A stretch of DNA of 57,650 nt from positions 1 through 57,650 of the forward strand of contig DAIDKM010000008.1 of assembly GCA_027450045.1 (NCBI GenBank), written 5' to 3'. The stretch is from Paludibacter sp. GTDB taxonomy: Bacteria; Bacteroidota; Bacteroidia; Bacteroidales; Paludibacteraceae. The position numbers were made by a program, and so were the translations under genes. The notes below the pieces were generated by a model. That model did not search any database, was not told the origin of the DNA, and worked only from the letters and a program-made list of their open reading frames with translations. Shown piece after piece: positions 6,449 to 15,743 of the stretch. Positions within the stretch are counted from its first letter, which is position 1, and every line of letters begins with the position of its first letter.

Positions 6449-7936
6449 ATGCGTTTATTAAAACGAATTGATTATTATACTCTTACACAGTTCGTCAAAC
6501 TGTTCTTAGCCACTTTTTTTGTCTCATTGTTCGTCTTCTTGATGCAGTTTCTGTGGAAATATGTTGACGATATGGTAGGCAAAGGATTGGGATTGAAAGT
6601 TTTGGCTGAGTTCTTTTTTTATGCAGCCGTTTCGTTGGTGCCATTAGCGCTGCCTATGTCCATCATGCTTGCCTCTTTAATGTCGTTTGGCAACATGGGA
6701 GAACAACTGGAACTCCTGGCGATGAAATCAGCCGGCATCTCCTTGTTTCGCATCATGCGCGCATTGATGATTGTTATTGCTTTTGCCGTTATCGGAGCCT
6801 TTTTCTTTTCAAACGATGTTTTGCCGGAAAGCCAAACCAAGATGTGGACATTACTCATCTCGATGCGACAGAAATCTCCTGAATTGGAAATCCCCGCCGG
6901 AGAATTCTATAAAGGCATTAGTGGATACTCCATTTACGTGAGTCAAAAAAATGACAAAACACAGCTCCTGAAAAATATCATTGTTTACGACTTTACGTCC
7001 GGGTTCAGCAACGCATCCGTGACGTCAGCCGACTCTGCAAGACTGGATGTAAGTCCCGATAAAAAGTTCTTAATCTTCACGCTCTATCATGGAGAATCAT
7101 TTTCGAATCTCCAGCAACAAACCACATATGCCAATGCTTCCAAGATACCCTACCGACGGGAAACATTTGCGTTTAAACAGATGATTATTGATTTCAATTC
7201 CAACTTCACTCAGTTCAGCACATCTTTATTGAAAAATGAAAACGTGAGCAAGAATGTGAAAGAATTGGCAGCTACGATTGATTCTTTGAATAAGCAACTC
7301 GTTGTGTTACGCAAAGGAATGACCGGAATGTATCTGCCACAACGATTTTACGGCGACTTAATTCATGTTCAGCAACCTAAAAGCAACAATCCTGTTTTCC
7401 AAAACAGTCATTATGCCACCGACAGCCTGTTTATTCATTTAACTGAAGCACAGAAAAAGATAGCTGTGTCGGCAGCTCTTTCCTCTGTAACGCAAACTAA
7501 AGGAGAAATGGGCTTTAACAATATTCAAATTAAAGAAACCGAAGATGTAATTCGTCGCCATGCCATCGATTTGCATCGTAAGTTTGCCTTATCTTTTGCT
7601 TGCCTCGTCTTTTTCTTTATTGGAGCGCCCTTAGGAGCTATTATTCGAAAAGGTGGATTCGGCACTCCGGTTGTACTCTCCATTTTTATGTTTATCGTTT
7701 ATTACATTGTGGATAACACGGGAACCAAAATGGCTCGCGAAGGTATTTGGCCGGTGTGGGAAGGCATGTGGCTCAGTTCAGCAGTCCTTCTGCCTATCGG
7801 ACTCTTTTTGACCTACAAAGCAGTGACTGACTCCACCCTAATGAACACAGAGTCATATACACATCTGTTCAAGACATCAAGATTAGCTGTTTATCATTGG
7901 CTAAAGAATTTGTTTACGAAACTTCGATCCACTTGA
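6449..7936 (+). CDS. LptF/LptG family permease
   Basis: A 495-residue YjgP/YjgQ (LptF/G) family protein, the membrane subunit of the ABC system that extracts LPS from the inner membrane. It has the expected layout: three N-terminal membrane helices (~15-40, ~52-80, ~100-120), a large periplasmic beta-rich domain (~125-370), and C-terminal helices (~380-465). The N-terminus MRLLKRIDYYTLTQFVKLFLATFF is typical of the family. Only one permease gene is present here, so whether it is the F or G partner cannot be said. It is followed 69 bases later by ribBA with no terminator, so they are probably co-transcribed. Confidence 0.88.
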   Translation: MRLLKRIDYYTLTQFVKLFLATFFVSLFVFLMQFLWKYVDDMVGKGLGLKVLAEFFFYAAVSLVPLALPMSIMLASLMSFGNMGEQLELLAMKSAGISLFRIMRALMIVIAFAVIGAFFFSNDVLPESQTKMWTLLISMRQKSPELEIPAGEFYKGISGYSIYVSQKNDKTQLLKNIIVYDFTSGFSNASVTSADSARLDVSPDKKFLIFTLYHGESFSNLQQQTTYANASKIPYRRETFAFKQMIIDFNSNFTQFSTSLLKNENVSKNVKELAATIDSLNKQLVVLRKGMTGMYLPQRFYGDLIHVQQPKSNNPVFQNSHYATDSLFIHLTEAQKKIAVSAALSSVTQTKGEMGFNNIQIKETEDVIRRHAIDLHRKFALSFACLVFFFIGAPLGAIIRKGGFGTPVVLSIFMFIVYYIVDNTGTKMAREGIWPVWEGMWLSSAVLLPIGLFLTYKAVTDSTLMNTESYTHLFKTSRLAVYHWLKNLFTKLRST

Positions 7937-8005
7937 ACAACACTACTCAATATAAAATCATTATAGCAACCTCATTCAGAAACTTACTTAAACGATCAAT
8001 AATAT

Positions 8006-9223
8006 ATGGATTCATTCAAACTAAACACCATAGACGAAGCAATCGAAGAGATTAAACAAGGTAACTTTGTGATTGTTGTCGATGACGAAGACCGTGAAAA
8101 CGAAGGTGATTTTATCACTTCAGCCCAACTGATAACACCGGAAAAAGTTAATTTCATGGTCACTCATGGAAGAGGATTAGTCTGTGCCCCTATATCCGAA
8201 GAACGCTGTGAAGAACTCGATCTTGAAATGCAGACCAACAACAACACGTCCATGCACGAAACGCCTTTCACAGTTTCTGTGGATTTGCTTGGAAATAACT
8301 GTACCACCGGAATTTCTGCATTTGATAGAGCTGCCACTATCCTATCGCTTTGCGATCCAAAAACTCAACCTTCCGATTTAGGTCGTCCCGGTCATATTTT
8401 CCCGCTTCGCGCGCGCTCACGAGGCGTTTTACGTCGTGCAGGTCACACCGAAGCTGCTGTCGATTTAGCACAATTAGCAGGTCTTTATCCGGCAGGTGTT
8501 TTAGTAGAAATCATGAATGAAGACGGAAGCATGGCACGGTTACCCGAGCTAATGGCTATTGCTGAAAAATTCAACATGAAGATCATCTCAGTGAAAGACC
8601 TCATCGCATACCGACTGCAACGTGAATCATTAGTTGAAAAAGGGGTAGAAGTGGAAATGCCCACCGCCTACGGCAAATTCAAACTCATTCCTTTTCTTCA
8701 AAAATCGAACGGATTGGAACATGTTGTATTAATCAAAGGAACGTGGGAACACGATGAACCTGTTTTAGTTCGTGTCCACTCCTCGTGCATTACCGGCGAC
8801 ATCTTTGGATCTATGCGATGCGATTGTGGGGATCAGCTCCATAAAGCCATGCAAATGATTGAAAAAGAAGGGAAAGGGGCATTGGTATATATGAATCAGG
8901 AAGGAAGAGGCATCGGACTGATGAACAAAATAAAAGCTTATCATTTGCAAGAAAAAGGGTACGATACTGTGGAAGCAAACCTTCACCTTGGATTCGAAGC
9001 CGATGAACGTGACTATGGTGTTGGCGCTCAAATTTTAAGAGAAATCGGAGTTTCCAACATGCGGTTGATGACCAACAACCCTGTGAAACGTATTGGATTA
9101 GAATCGTATGGATTGAAAATAGTTGAAATTGTTCCTATTGAAATTCAGCCAAACCCCTATAACCAGTTTTACCTACAAACAAAAAAAGACCGCATGGGGC
9201 ATGTCTTGAAGAATATAAAATAA
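8006..9223 (+). CDS. ribBA: Bifunctional DHBP synthase / GTP cyclohydrolase II (RibBA)
   Basis: A 405-residue two-domain riboflavin enzyme. The N-terminal RibB domain (~1-205) makes 3,4-dihydroxy-2-butanone 4-phosphate from ribulose 5-phosphate; it shows [11 protein letters not shown] (~26-36), RPGHIFPL and GHTEAAVDL. The C-terminal RibA domain (~206-405) opens GTP; it shows [11 protein letters not shown], the zinc cysteines in [16 protein letters not shown] and NNPVKRIGL. Length matches the fused family. No FMN riboswitch is visible in the short 5' leader. Confidence 0.96.
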   Translation: MDSFKLNTIDEAIEEIKQGNFVIVVDDEDRENEGDFITSAQLITPEKVNFMVTHGRGLVCAPISEERCEELDLEMQTNNNTSMHETPFTVSVDLLGNNCTTGISAFDRAATILSLCDPKTQPSDLGRPGHIFPLRARSRGVLRRAGHTEAAVDLAQLAGLYPAGVLVEIMNEDGSMARLPELMAIAEKFNMKIISVKDLIAYRLQRESLVEKGVEVEMPTAYGKFKLIPFLQKSNGLEHVVLIKGTWEHDEPVLVRVHSSCITGDIFGSMRCDCGDQLHKAMQMIEKEGKGALVYMNQEGRGIGLMNKIKAYHLQEKGYDTVEANLHLGFEADERDYGVGAQILREIGVSNMRLMTNNPVKRIGLESYGLKIVEIVPIEIQPNPYNQFYLQTKKDRMGHVLKNIK

Positions 9224-9240
9224 AAAAGAGTTGCTCTTTT
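9224..9240 (+). terminator. Weak AT-rich hairpin after ribBA
   Basis: AAAAGAG-TTG-CTCTTTT begins at the stop codon of ribBA and is followed by T-rich sequence. The stem is short and AT-rich, so termination may be partial. Confidence 0.4.
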
Positions 9241-9297
9241 AGATTTCTTTTCGCAAGCCATATGCCACTTTTGATCTATTTTGTCGGGAAAAAGCGT

Positions 9298-9305
9298 TAA
9301 TTTTG
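9298..9305 (+). promoter_or_regulatory. -7 box upstream of pfp (TAATTTTG)
   Basis: TAATTTTG matches TAnnTTTG and would give a leader of about 180 bases before the ATG at 9492. No -33 box at the right spacing is seen. Confidence 0.4.
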
Positions 9306-9491
9306 TGCCGTGTCTATCAAAATCACACGGGAAGCATCAAGAAATATCCGTATTGCATGATTTACACCCTCATAAACAAGTCACAAAATAACTATGCTAA
9401 AGCCGAAAATCAGATACTGACAGAGCTTCAAATCTTGAAAATGTATCGTTTCTTTAGAATGAATCAATAAATTAACTAACCATATTTTCGC

Positions 9492-11153
9492 ATGAACGCC
9501 AACGAAAAAAGCCCTTTACAATTAGAACGTGCCTTGTATGAACCAAAACTTCCTCAAGCACTGAAAGGTCCTGTTTCCTTAAAGGAAGGAGCCCCTACCA
9601 CTTCGGTGGGCGATCAGGAAACAATTCAAAAACTTTTTCCAAACACGTTTGGACAACCTGTTATCACATTGGAAAAAGCGGAAACCCAACCCGTTACGCC
9701 TGTTGTGAAAGTAGGTGTTATACTTTCAGGTGGACAAGCGCCTGGCGGACATAATGTCATTGCCGGACTTTTTGACGGCTTAAAAGCGCTTCATCCCGAC
9801 AATCAACTCTATGGATTTCTGGGAGGTCCGAGTGGGTTAGTGGAGCACAAATACATCGAACTAACTCATGAAATAATTGACGAATATCGTAATACAGGAG
9901 GATTCGACATTATTGGTTCAGGGCGTACTAAATTGGAAGATCCCGAACAATTTGACAAAGGAGCTGTCATTTGCCACAAATTAGGCATCAATGCCATTGT
10001 TGTCATCGGAGGAGACGATTCGAATACAAATGCTTGTATTTTAGCCGAATATTATGCTCAAAACAAGGCAGGCATTCAAGTCATTGGTTGTCCGAAGACA
10101 ATTGACGGCGACTTGAAAAATGAAATGATTGAAACATCCTTTGGATTTGATACAGCTTGTAAAGTGTACTCGGAGTTGATTGGCAACATACAACGCGATG
10201 CAAATTCATCAAAAAAATATTACCATTTCATTCGTTTAATGGGACGGTCTGCTTCTCACATTGCTTTGGAATGCGCACTGCAAACTCATCCTAACTTATG
10301 CATCATTTCGGAAGAAGTGGAAGCAAAGAAGATGACTCTCAATGACATTGTCAATCAAATCGCACATCTAATTGCTTCTCGCGCTAAAGAAGGCTACAAC
10401 TTTGGTTCCATTTTAGTTCCAGAAGGGTTAATCGAGTTCATTCCGGCCATGAAAGTGCTCATTTCTGAACTCAATGATTTATTGGCACATAATGGTGTTT
10501 TTAATGCTATTCCAAACGACGAAGGTCGCCGTCAATACGTCATCCAACACTTAACACCTGAAAGCGCTGAAGTGTTTCAAAGCATTCCGGCTGCTATAGG
10601 CAAACAACTAACGCTCGATCGCGATCCACATGGTAATGTTCAGGTATCGCTGATTGAAACGGAAAAACTGTTGATTGAAATGACCAAACATCGTTTGGCC
10701 GAACTGAAAGCAAAAGGAGAATATAAAGGAAAATTCCAGGCCGTTAATCACTTCTTTGGATATGAAGGACGTTGTGCCACTCCATCCAATTTTGACGCCG
10801 ATTATTGTTATTCATTAGGAAATACCGCTTCTGCACTCATTTCTGCAGGGAAAACAGGATATATCACTTCGGTACGCAATCTTACCGCACCAGCTAATGA
10901 ATGGATTGCAGGCGGGGTACCCATCACCATGATGATGAACATTGAACGTCGACATGGGAAAGAAAAGCCTGTTATCAAAAAAGCCTTGGTAGAATTAGAT
11001 GGAGCGCCTTTTCAATTTTTTGCTCAACACCGCGATAATTGGGCTAAAGGAAACAAGCATTACATATTCCCGGGACCAATTCAATATGGAGGATCAGCCG
11101 GAGTTTGCGACCAACCTACCAAAACATTACTCTTAGAAGAAGAAAAGAAGTAA
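9492..11153 (+). CDS. pfp: PPi-dependent 6-phosphofructokinase (PFP, long type)
   Basis: A 553-residue phosphofructokinase of the long PPi-dependent class. It interconverts fructose 6-phosphate and fructose 1,6-bisphosphate using pyrophosphate. [11 protein letters not shown] (~79-89) forms the phosphate-binding loop. The GGDDS motif (~173-177) has Asp where ATP-dependent enzymes have Gly, which marks PPi use. [11 protein letters not shown] and [11 protein letters not shown] are catalytic and sugar-phosphate contacts. It stands alone between a weak terminator and a strong one. A reversible, PPi-using enzyme suits a fermentative Bacteroidales. Confidence 0.95.
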   Translation: MNANEKSPLQLERALYEPKLPQALKGPVSLKEGAPTTSVGDQETIQKLFPNTFGQPVITLEKAETQPVTPVVKVGVILSGGQAPGGHNVIAGLFDGLKALHPDNQLYGFLGGPSGLVEHKYIELTHEIIDEYRNTGGFDIIGSGRTKLEDPEQFDKGAVICHKLGINAIVVIGGDDSNTNACILAEYYAQNKAGIQVIGCPKTIDGDLKNEMIETSFGFDTACKVYSELIGNIQRDANSSKKYYHFIRLMGRSASHIALECALQTHPNLCIISEEVEAKKMTLNDIVNQIAHLIASRAKEGYNFGSILVPEGLIEFIPAMKVLISELNDLLAHNGVFNAIPNDEGRRQYVIQHLTPESAEVFQSIPAAIGKQLTLDRDPHGNVQVSLIETEKLLIEMTKHRLAELKAKGEYKGKFQAVNHFFGYEGRCATPSNFDADYCYSLGNTASALISAGKTGYITSVRNLTAPANEWIAGGVPITMMMNIERRHGKEKPVIKKALVELDGAPFQFFAQHRDNWAKGNKHYIFPGPIQYGGSAGVCDQPTKTLLLEEEKK

Positions 11154-11174
11154 GATTTTCAACAACATATCAAA

Positions 11175-11226
11175 ACGGTAGTCCGTAGCAAGTAAAATTT
11201 TCAAGCTACCGACTATCGTTTTTTTA
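11175..11226 (+). terminator. Strong rho-independent terminator after pfp
   Basis: Fifteen-base arms 11175-11189 and 11205-11219 pair at 13 positions around a 15-base AT-rich loop, followed by a run of seven or more T. Confidence 0.9.
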
Positions 11227-11241
11227 TTTACTCATTTTTGC

Positions 11242-11730
11242 ATGGCAACCTGCTACTTAAGTCTTGGCTCCAATCTGGGAAATAAACAAGCAACTCTCTT
11301 ATTTGCAGTTGAAAAATTGGAGTATTTGGGGCATGTGTCTGCTTTGTCATCCTACTATCTCACCGAACCGTGGGGCTATCAATCCGAAAATCTGTTTCTC
11401 AATCAAGTAGTTTCTTTAGAAACAGAATTGGAACCTCATACATTATTAAAATCATTTCAACAAATTGAGAGAGACGCAGGTAGACTACCTGCCACATCGT
11501 CTCATTATAGCGATCGTCCACTCGACATTGATCTTTTATTCTACGATGAAAGAATTATTTCGGACGATATATTGACACTTCCTCATCCAAAACTGCACCT
11601 CAGACAATTCGTTCTCGTTCCTTTAATCGAAATTGCACCATGCCTTTTCCATCCCCTACTCCATCAAACGATGGAGCAACTTTTAGTAATATGCCCTGAC
11701 ACCACTACCGTCATTCGGCAAACCATCTGA
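11242..11730 (+). CDS. folK: HPPK, 6-hydroxymethyl-7,8-dihydropterin pyrophosphokinase
   Basis: A 162-residue folate enzyme that transfers pyrophosphate from ATP to hydroxymethyl-dihydropterin. It carries the family landmarks SLGSNLGNK (~6-14), the RDAGR turn (~76-80) and DIDLLFYD (~93-100), the last holding the two Mg-binding aspartates. The length is normal for a stand-alone FolK. The ATG follows a T-rich, promoter-like stretch directly after the pfp terminator, so it probably has its own promoter and a very short leader. Confidence 0.94.
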   Translation: MATCYLSLGSNLGNKQATLLFAVEKLEYLGHVSALSSYYLTEPWGYQSENLFLNQVVSLETELEPHTLLKSFQQIERDAGRLPATSSHYSDRPLDIDLLFYDERIISDDILTLPHPKLHLRQFVLVPLIEIAPCLFHPLLHQTMEQLLVICPDTTTVIRQTI

Positions 11731-11820
11731 TTTAATCGTGCACGTTAATCAATTAATGTATTTTAATCACCTTCCACGAGAAAAAACATGATTCTTCATC
11801 AATACGCAAACAAAAAAGTG

Positions 11821-11828
11821 TAACTTTG
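11821..11828 (+). promoter_or_regulatory. -7 box of the small-protein/GNAT pair (TAACTTTG)
   Basis: TAACTTTG lies 25 bases before the ATG at 11854 and matches TAnnTTTG. It gives the two-gene unit its own promoter. Confidence 0.5.
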
Positions 11829-11853
11829 TCCACCGTTTTCGACAAAAATAGAT

Positions 11854-12015
11854 ATGGCAAAACCGAACAAAGAAACACCTGTATTAAAAGGAATTGATGC
11901 TATAAACTTCATCAATGAGATGAAAGAAGCAGATGTAAACAAAGCATCACGTGCGGAAAAAGAACGCACATTTAATCACTTTGCCACAATGGCAGCTATC
12001 GCTAATTTCCGATAA
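11854..12015 (+). CDS. 53-residue protein preceding the GNAT gene, possible antitoxin
   Basis: A short reading frame of 53 residues starting MAKPNKETPVLKGIDAINF. It is rich in charged residues and predicted helical (INEMKEADVNKASRAEKER), with no ribbon-helix-helix signature that I can see. It begins 25 bases after a TAACTTTG box and its stop is 2 bases before the acetyltransferase ATG, so the two genes are almost certainly co-translated. Small-protein-first order and tight spacing match toxin-antitoxin operons with GNAT toxins. The antitoxin role is inference; no family is recognised. Confidence 0.7.
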   Translation: MAKPNKETPVLKGIDAINFINEMKEADVNKASRAEKERTFNHFATMAAIANFR

Positions 12016-12017
12016 TC

Positions 12018-12551
12018 ATGGATTTTTCCGCGTACAAACTCAACCGCCTTTCAGATGATTTGCCTTTGAAGCCTTTTGATTGCGGGCGAGACGATGTCAA
12101 TAGTTATTTGTTGGAAAGCGCCAAATCATACGATAAACAGTTTTTATCTGTCACCTACGTACTCGAAAGTACGGATCAAACCATCGCATTTATTGCTCTA
12201 ACCAACGATCGCATCACCATCGAATCAACCCCTATCACGGGAAGATGGAAGAAGTATTTTTACGAATACCTACCTATTGGCAAACGATATATCAGTTATC
12301 CTGCCGTTAAAATCGTACAATTAGGCGTTGACAAAGTCTTTCAAGAGCATGAGGTAGGTACGGCATTGATTGATTTCGTCAAAAAATGGTTGATTAACAA
12401 TCGCTACACCGGCTGTCGGTTTCTTACCGTTGAGGGCATTAAAGAGTCATTGCCATTTTACGAAAAAAACGGTTTTTATTATATGACAAACGAAGACGTC
12501 GACTCCACGACCCGCATCATGTACTATGATTTGAAACGACTCGAAGAATAA
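12018..12551 (+). CDS. GNAT acetyltransferase, TacT-like
   Basis: A 177-residue GNAT-fold protein. The N-terminal PFDCGRDDVNSYL resembles the 'F.CG...LN.(Y/W)L' opening of TacT/AtaT-type tRNA-acetylating toxins and their relatives. The acetyl-CoA loop region reads QEHEVGTALIDF (~111-122), a variant lacking the usual Q/R-x-x-G-x-G spacing. LPFYEKNGFYYM near the C-terminus is the typical last GNAT motif. It is directly downstream of a 53-residue partner. Whether it acts on aminoacyl-tRNA or another substrate cannot be told from sequence. Confidence 0.82.
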   Translation: MDFSAYKLNRLSDDLPLKPFDCGRDDVNSYLLESAKSYDKQFLSVTYVLESTDQTIAFIALTNDRITIESTPITGRWKKYFYEYLPIGKRYISYPAVKIVQLGVDKVFQEHEVGTALIDFVKKWLINNRYTGCRFLTVEGIKESLPFYEKNGFYYMTNEDVDSTTRIMYYDLKRLEE

Positions 12552-12591
12552 GAATCAAATCATTTTTGCATTACTCAATACAACAAAAAAA

Positions 12592-12619
12592 CGCTACAAG
12601 TAAGGACTTGCAGCGCTTT
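12592..12619. terminator. Bidirectional terminator between the GNAT gene and zinc peptidase
   Basis: Arms CGCTACAAGT (12592-12601) and ACTTGCAGCG (12606-12615) pair with one G-T. T-runs follow on both strands (TTTTCTTTT on plus; seven T on minus). It serves two converging genes. Confidence 0.88.
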
Positions 12620-12640
12620 TCTTTTATACAAAAGGGCACA

Positions 12641-13324
12641 TTAATTTCTTCTACCACCACCCATAAAAATCATAATGTAGTAAAACAAGGTTGCCAATGA
12701 ACCAAGAGCTGCAATAACATAGGTATAAGCCGCTGTCTTCAACGCATCTTTTGCAGGTGCATAAGTTTCATCATTAGTTATCCCTGAATTATTGAGCCAT
12801 GCCAATGCTCTCATACTCGCATTGATCTCGACCGGCAAGGTGATAAAGCTGAAAAGTGTCGTCAAGCCAAAAAGAATGATACCAAACAGAAGCAAAGCCG
12901 GAAACGTATTGACCAGCAAAATACCGGCCAGCAAAACCCACATGATCCAATTGGAGGTATAACTCACAATGGGTACCAATGCCGATCGCATCTTCAACGG
13001 AGCATAAGCCGTGGCGTGCTGCACGGCATGACCACATTCATGTGCAGCAATGGCAGCCGCAGCAATACTATTACTTGCATAAACACCTTCACTCAAATTC
13101 ACCGTCTTATCCACCGGGTTATAATGATCGGTAAGTTGTCCTTCCACGGAAGTTACAGTCACATCATAAATACCATTTTCATGCAACATCTTTAGAGCAA
13201 CATCGCGCCCTGTCATTCCATTAGAAAGAGGGATTTGAGAGTATTTTTTAAATTTACTCTTTAAACTGCTTTGAACTATCCAACTAAGTATAGCAAACAC
13301 ACCAAAAATAAGATAAATCATCAT
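12641..13324 (-). CDS. Neutral zinc metallopeptidase, YugP family
   Basis: A 227-residue membrane protein of the YugP / Zn_peptidase_2 type. One N-terminal helix (~2-18) is followed by a soluble part holding the zinc motif HECGH (~95-99) in AAHECGHAVQHA. Hydrophobic segments follow at ~117-165 and ~200-222. Family members are membrane-bound metallopeptidases of unknown substrate. A Bacteroidota -7 box (TACCTTTG on the minus strand, 13349-13356) precedes it, so it can be transcribed apart from pyrF upstream. Confidence 0.9.
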   Translation of the reverse strand: MMIYLIFGVFAILSWIVQSSLKSKFKKYSQIPLSNGMTGRDVALKMLHENGIYDVTVTSVEGQLTDHYNPVDKTVNLSEGVYASNSIAAAAIAAHECGHAVQHATAYAPLKMRSALVPIVSYTSNWIMWVLLAGILLVNTFPALLLFGIILFGLTTLFSFITLPVEINASMRALAWLNNSGITNDETYAPAKDALKTAAYTYVIAALGSLATLFYYIMIFMGGGRRN

Positions 13325-13348
13325 AGCGTTTCATTTTTAGTTACACAG

Positions 13349-13356
13349 CAAAGGTA
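13349..13356 (-). promoter_or_regulatory. -7 box of the zinc peptidase gene (TACCTTTG, minus)
   Basis: Read on the minus strand this is TACCTTTG followed by C, 25 bases before the start codon at 13324. Confidence 0.5.
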
Positions 13357-13421
13357 GCAATTTGCCTGCCAAATGTCACTTTGTCAGATATAAAAAAACA
13401 AAAGCATTTCTTGGAAGCGCA

Positions 13422-14258
13422 TTACAAAGTAATCCAACCACGTTCTGCCAGAATGGATTGCATAGCATGTTGCACTTTTTGGGCTTCGTGGCGCGCTGAT
13501 TGTGCAAACTGTTCATTATTGGCAGCATACAAAATCTGACGGGATGAATTGACCAGCAAGCCACATTGCTTATTAAGCGCATGTTGACACACTTTTCCCA
13601 AGTCGCCACCTTGAGCGCCAATACCCGGAATCAACAAAAAATGATGTGGCGCTTGCTGTCGCACAGCATCAAAATATTCGTTTTGAGTAGCGCCTACGAC
13701 GTACATCATTTGATCTGACGAAGCCCACTGCTGAGAACGATGCAACACTTTCTCAAACATTCGTTCGCCCACATTATCTTCAGTCAATTGAAAATCGGCA
13801 GCCCCTTTATTCGAGGTCAATGCTAACAAGATTACCCATTTATTAGGATATCGTAAAAACGGTGTCACAGAATCTTCTCCCATATAAGGAGCAACCGTAA
13901 CAGCATCAAAATCAAATTGTTCAAAAAAAGTACGCGCATACATTTCAGAAGTATTCCCAATATCACCACGCTTGGCATCAGCTATTAAAAATTGGTCGGG
14001 ATAATGTTGGCGGATGTATTGCACTGTATCGTGAAGCGCTTGCCAGCCTTTCACACCGAGACTTTCGTAAAATGCGATATTCGGTTTATAAGCCACACAG
14101 CAATCAGCCGTTGCATCAATAATACCTTTGTTGAACTCGAAAATAGGATTCTCCGTAGATAAAAGATGTGGAGGAATCTTGGTAATATCGCTATCTAAAC
14201 CAACACACAGAAAGGATTTTTTACGACAAATATTTTCAAATAGTTGATTTGCAGTCAT
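13422..14258 (-). CDS. pyrF: Orotidine 5'-phosphate decarboxylase
   Basis: A 278-residue OMP decarboxylase of the longer PyrF subfamily (about 270 residues). It converts OMP to UMP in pyrimidine synthesis. [10 protein letters not shown] (~15-24) is the first strand with the substrate-binding Asp. [10 protein letters not shown] (~92-101) carries the catalytic Lys and Asp set. Near the end, [12 protein letters not shown] binds the phosphate. It is divergent from the pseudouridine synthase gene with about 130 bases between the two starts. Confidence 0.95.
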   Translation of the reverse strand: MTANQLFENICRKKSFLCVGLDSDITKIPPHLLSTENPIFEFNKGIIDATADCCVAYKPNIAFYESLGVKGWQALHDTVQYIRQHYPDQFLIADAKRGDIGNTSEMYARTFFEQFDFDAVTVAPYMGEDSVTPFLRYPNKWVILLALTSNKGAADFQLTEDNVGERMFEKVLHRSQQWASSDQMMYVVGATQNEYFDAVRQQAPHHFLLIPGIGAQGGDLGKVCQHALNKQCGLLVNSSRQILYAANNEQFAQSARHEAQKVQHAMQSILAERGWITL

Positions 14259-14292
14259 AAAACATTATATTTTTACTATCTTATTGCGACTG

Positions 14293-14300
14293 CAAAGGTA
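14293..14300 (-). promoter_or_regulatory. -7 box of pyrF (TACCTTTG, minus)
   Basis: TACCTTTG followed by C on the minus strand, 35 bases upstream of the pyrF start. No clear -33 box is seen. Confidence 0.5.
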
Positions 14301-14362
14301 CAAATTTAGAGAGAAAGAATCATCGGTAATGTTCATTTTTAGTGAATAGCCATAAAATTGCG

Positions 14363-14370
14363 TACTTTTG
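14363..14370 (+). promoter_or_regulatory. -7 box of the pseudouridine synthase gene (TACTTTTG)
   Basis: TACTTTTG followed by C matches the consensus and lies 19 bases before the ATG at 14389. This argues against a TTG start at 14368, which overlaps the box. Confidence 0.55.
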
Positions 14371-14388
14371 CAAGCTAATTCATCCACC

Positions 14389-15075
14389 ATGACTATTTTA
14401 TACGAAGACAACCACCTGATTGCGATAAACAAAACCACGTCGGAAATTGTGCAAGGCGATAAAACAGGCGACAAGCCCCTTTCCGACACGATTAAGCATT
14501 ATTTGAAAGATAAATATCAAAAGCCAGGCAATGTTTTTGTAGGTGTCATTCATCGGTTAGATCGACCTGTTAGCGGCGTTGTCTTGTTTGCAAAAACCAG
14601 CAAATCATTGGCACGTATGAACGAAATGTTCAAAAACCACGAAGTAAAAAAGAGCTATTGGGCAATTATAAAGAAAATGCCGATAGAACAACAAGCTACC
14701 CTGACACATTATCTCGTGCGAAACGAAAAACAAAACAAATCATTTGCTTTCGACAAAGAACAAAAAGATAGTCAATTGGCTATTTTACACTACACTTTGA
14801 AAGCAACATCCGATCGTTATGCACTATTAGAAGTTGATTTAGAAACGGGACGTCATCATCAGATCCGGTGTCAGCTGGCAAAAATCGGATGCCCGATAAA
14901 AGGCGACTTGAAATATGGGTTTCCCCGTTCAAACGAAGACGGCGGTATTTCACTTCATGCTCATAGCATCTCGTTTATTCATCCTGTAACAAAAGAACCA
15001 GTTTCCCTGTCGGCACCTGTACCTGAAGAAAAATTGTGGAAAATGTTTGAAGCTGAAATCAACCACAAACTTTAA
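14389..15075 (+). CDS. RluA-family pseudouridine synthase
   Basis: A 228-residue RNA pseudouridine synthase of the RluA/RluC/RluD superfamily. The catalytic Asp is in HRLDRPVSGVVLFAK (~57-71). Other family blocks are the N-terminal ILYEDNHLIAINK, the central Y-A-L-L-E-V (149-158 region) and LETGRHHQIRCQLA. No S4 domain is present, as in short RluA-like enzymes. The modified RNA position cannot be assigned. The ATG at 14389 is used because the upstream TTG lies within the promoter box. Confidence 0.92.
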   Translation: MTILYEDNHLIAINKTTSEIVQGDKTGDKPLSDTIKHYLKDKYQKPGNVFVGVIHRLDRPVSGVVLFAKTSKSLARMNEMFKNHEVKKSYWAIIKKMPIEQQATLTHYLVRNEKQNKSFAFDKEQKDSQLAILHYTLKATSDRYALLEVDLETGRHHQIRCQLAKIGCPIKGDLKYGFPRSNEDGGISLHAHSISFIHPVTKEPVSLSAPVPEEKLWKMFEAEINHKL

Positions 15076-15105
15076 AGGAAGAATTTGTCTATGAATTTGC
15101 TTGGT

Positions 15106-15717
15106 TCAATTCAAATTGGGATTTTGAGGAAAATCTGCCCAATGACGGTATTTGCCCCCTAATGCTTTCATAGATTGCATCCACATAGTTTCTGTATTTT
15201 CCATTAGCAAAACCGATTCATCGGCCATAGGGCCAACAATCCACGATTGATGCTTCATCTCCTGTTCCAATTGTTCACTTTCCCAGCCAGAATATCCTAA
15301 GAAAAAACGCACTTTACCGGTAACACCTAACCCTTGATTGATGTTTTCAATTAACTGATCAAAATCACCGCTCAAAAAGAGATGTGGGGTAATAGAAAAA
15401 CTGTGGGGCAAATCTTTGATATTATGCAGATAAAAAAGGGATTTTGAGCCAACAGGACCACCACAAAAAATACGAATATTTTCCTCAATCCCCATTCCCT
15501 CGACCACCTCATGAAGGTAAATATCCAAAGGTTTATTAAGTACTAAACCCATGCTTCCCTCGTTAGAATGTTGAGTTAATAAAACCACTGAGCGACCAAA
15601 ATAAGGTTCACTCATAAAAGGCTCTGCCAACATCAATCGCCCTTTGGCAGGTTTAGCGCCTGACTCTATTCGAAAAAAAGAATTATCAAAAACCATACTT
15701 GATTGATTTAACATCAA
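15106..15717 (-). CDS. YqgE/AlgH family protein
   Basis: A 203-residue YqgE/AlgH (DUF179) protein. Typical blocks are KGRLMLAEPFM, FGRSVVLLTQH, SMGLVLNKPL and IFCGGPVG, with FFLGYSGWE in the C-terminal half. The biochemical role is unresolved; in Pseudomonas AlgH was linked to alginate regulation. It begins 26 bases after topA with no terminator and is probably co-transcribed. ATGs at residues 1, 2 and 8 are possible starts. Confidence 0.9.
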   Translation of the reverse strand: MMLNQSSMVFDNSFFRIESGAKPAKGRLMLAEPFMSEPYFGRSVVLLTQHSNEGSMGLVLNKPLDIYLHEVVEGMGIEENIRIFCGGPVGSKSLFYLHNIKDLPHSFSITPHLFLSGDFDQLIENINQGLGVTGKVRFFLGYSGWESEQLEQEMKHQSWIVGPMADESVLLMENTETMWMQSMKALGGKYRHWADFPQNPNLN

Positions 15718-15743
15718 ACAAATATAGTACAGTACGAAGCAAA

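Noticed and set aside
7937-8005. An FMN riboswitch before ribBA
   Set aside because: The gap to lptF is only 69 bases and none of the conserved RFN stems is present.
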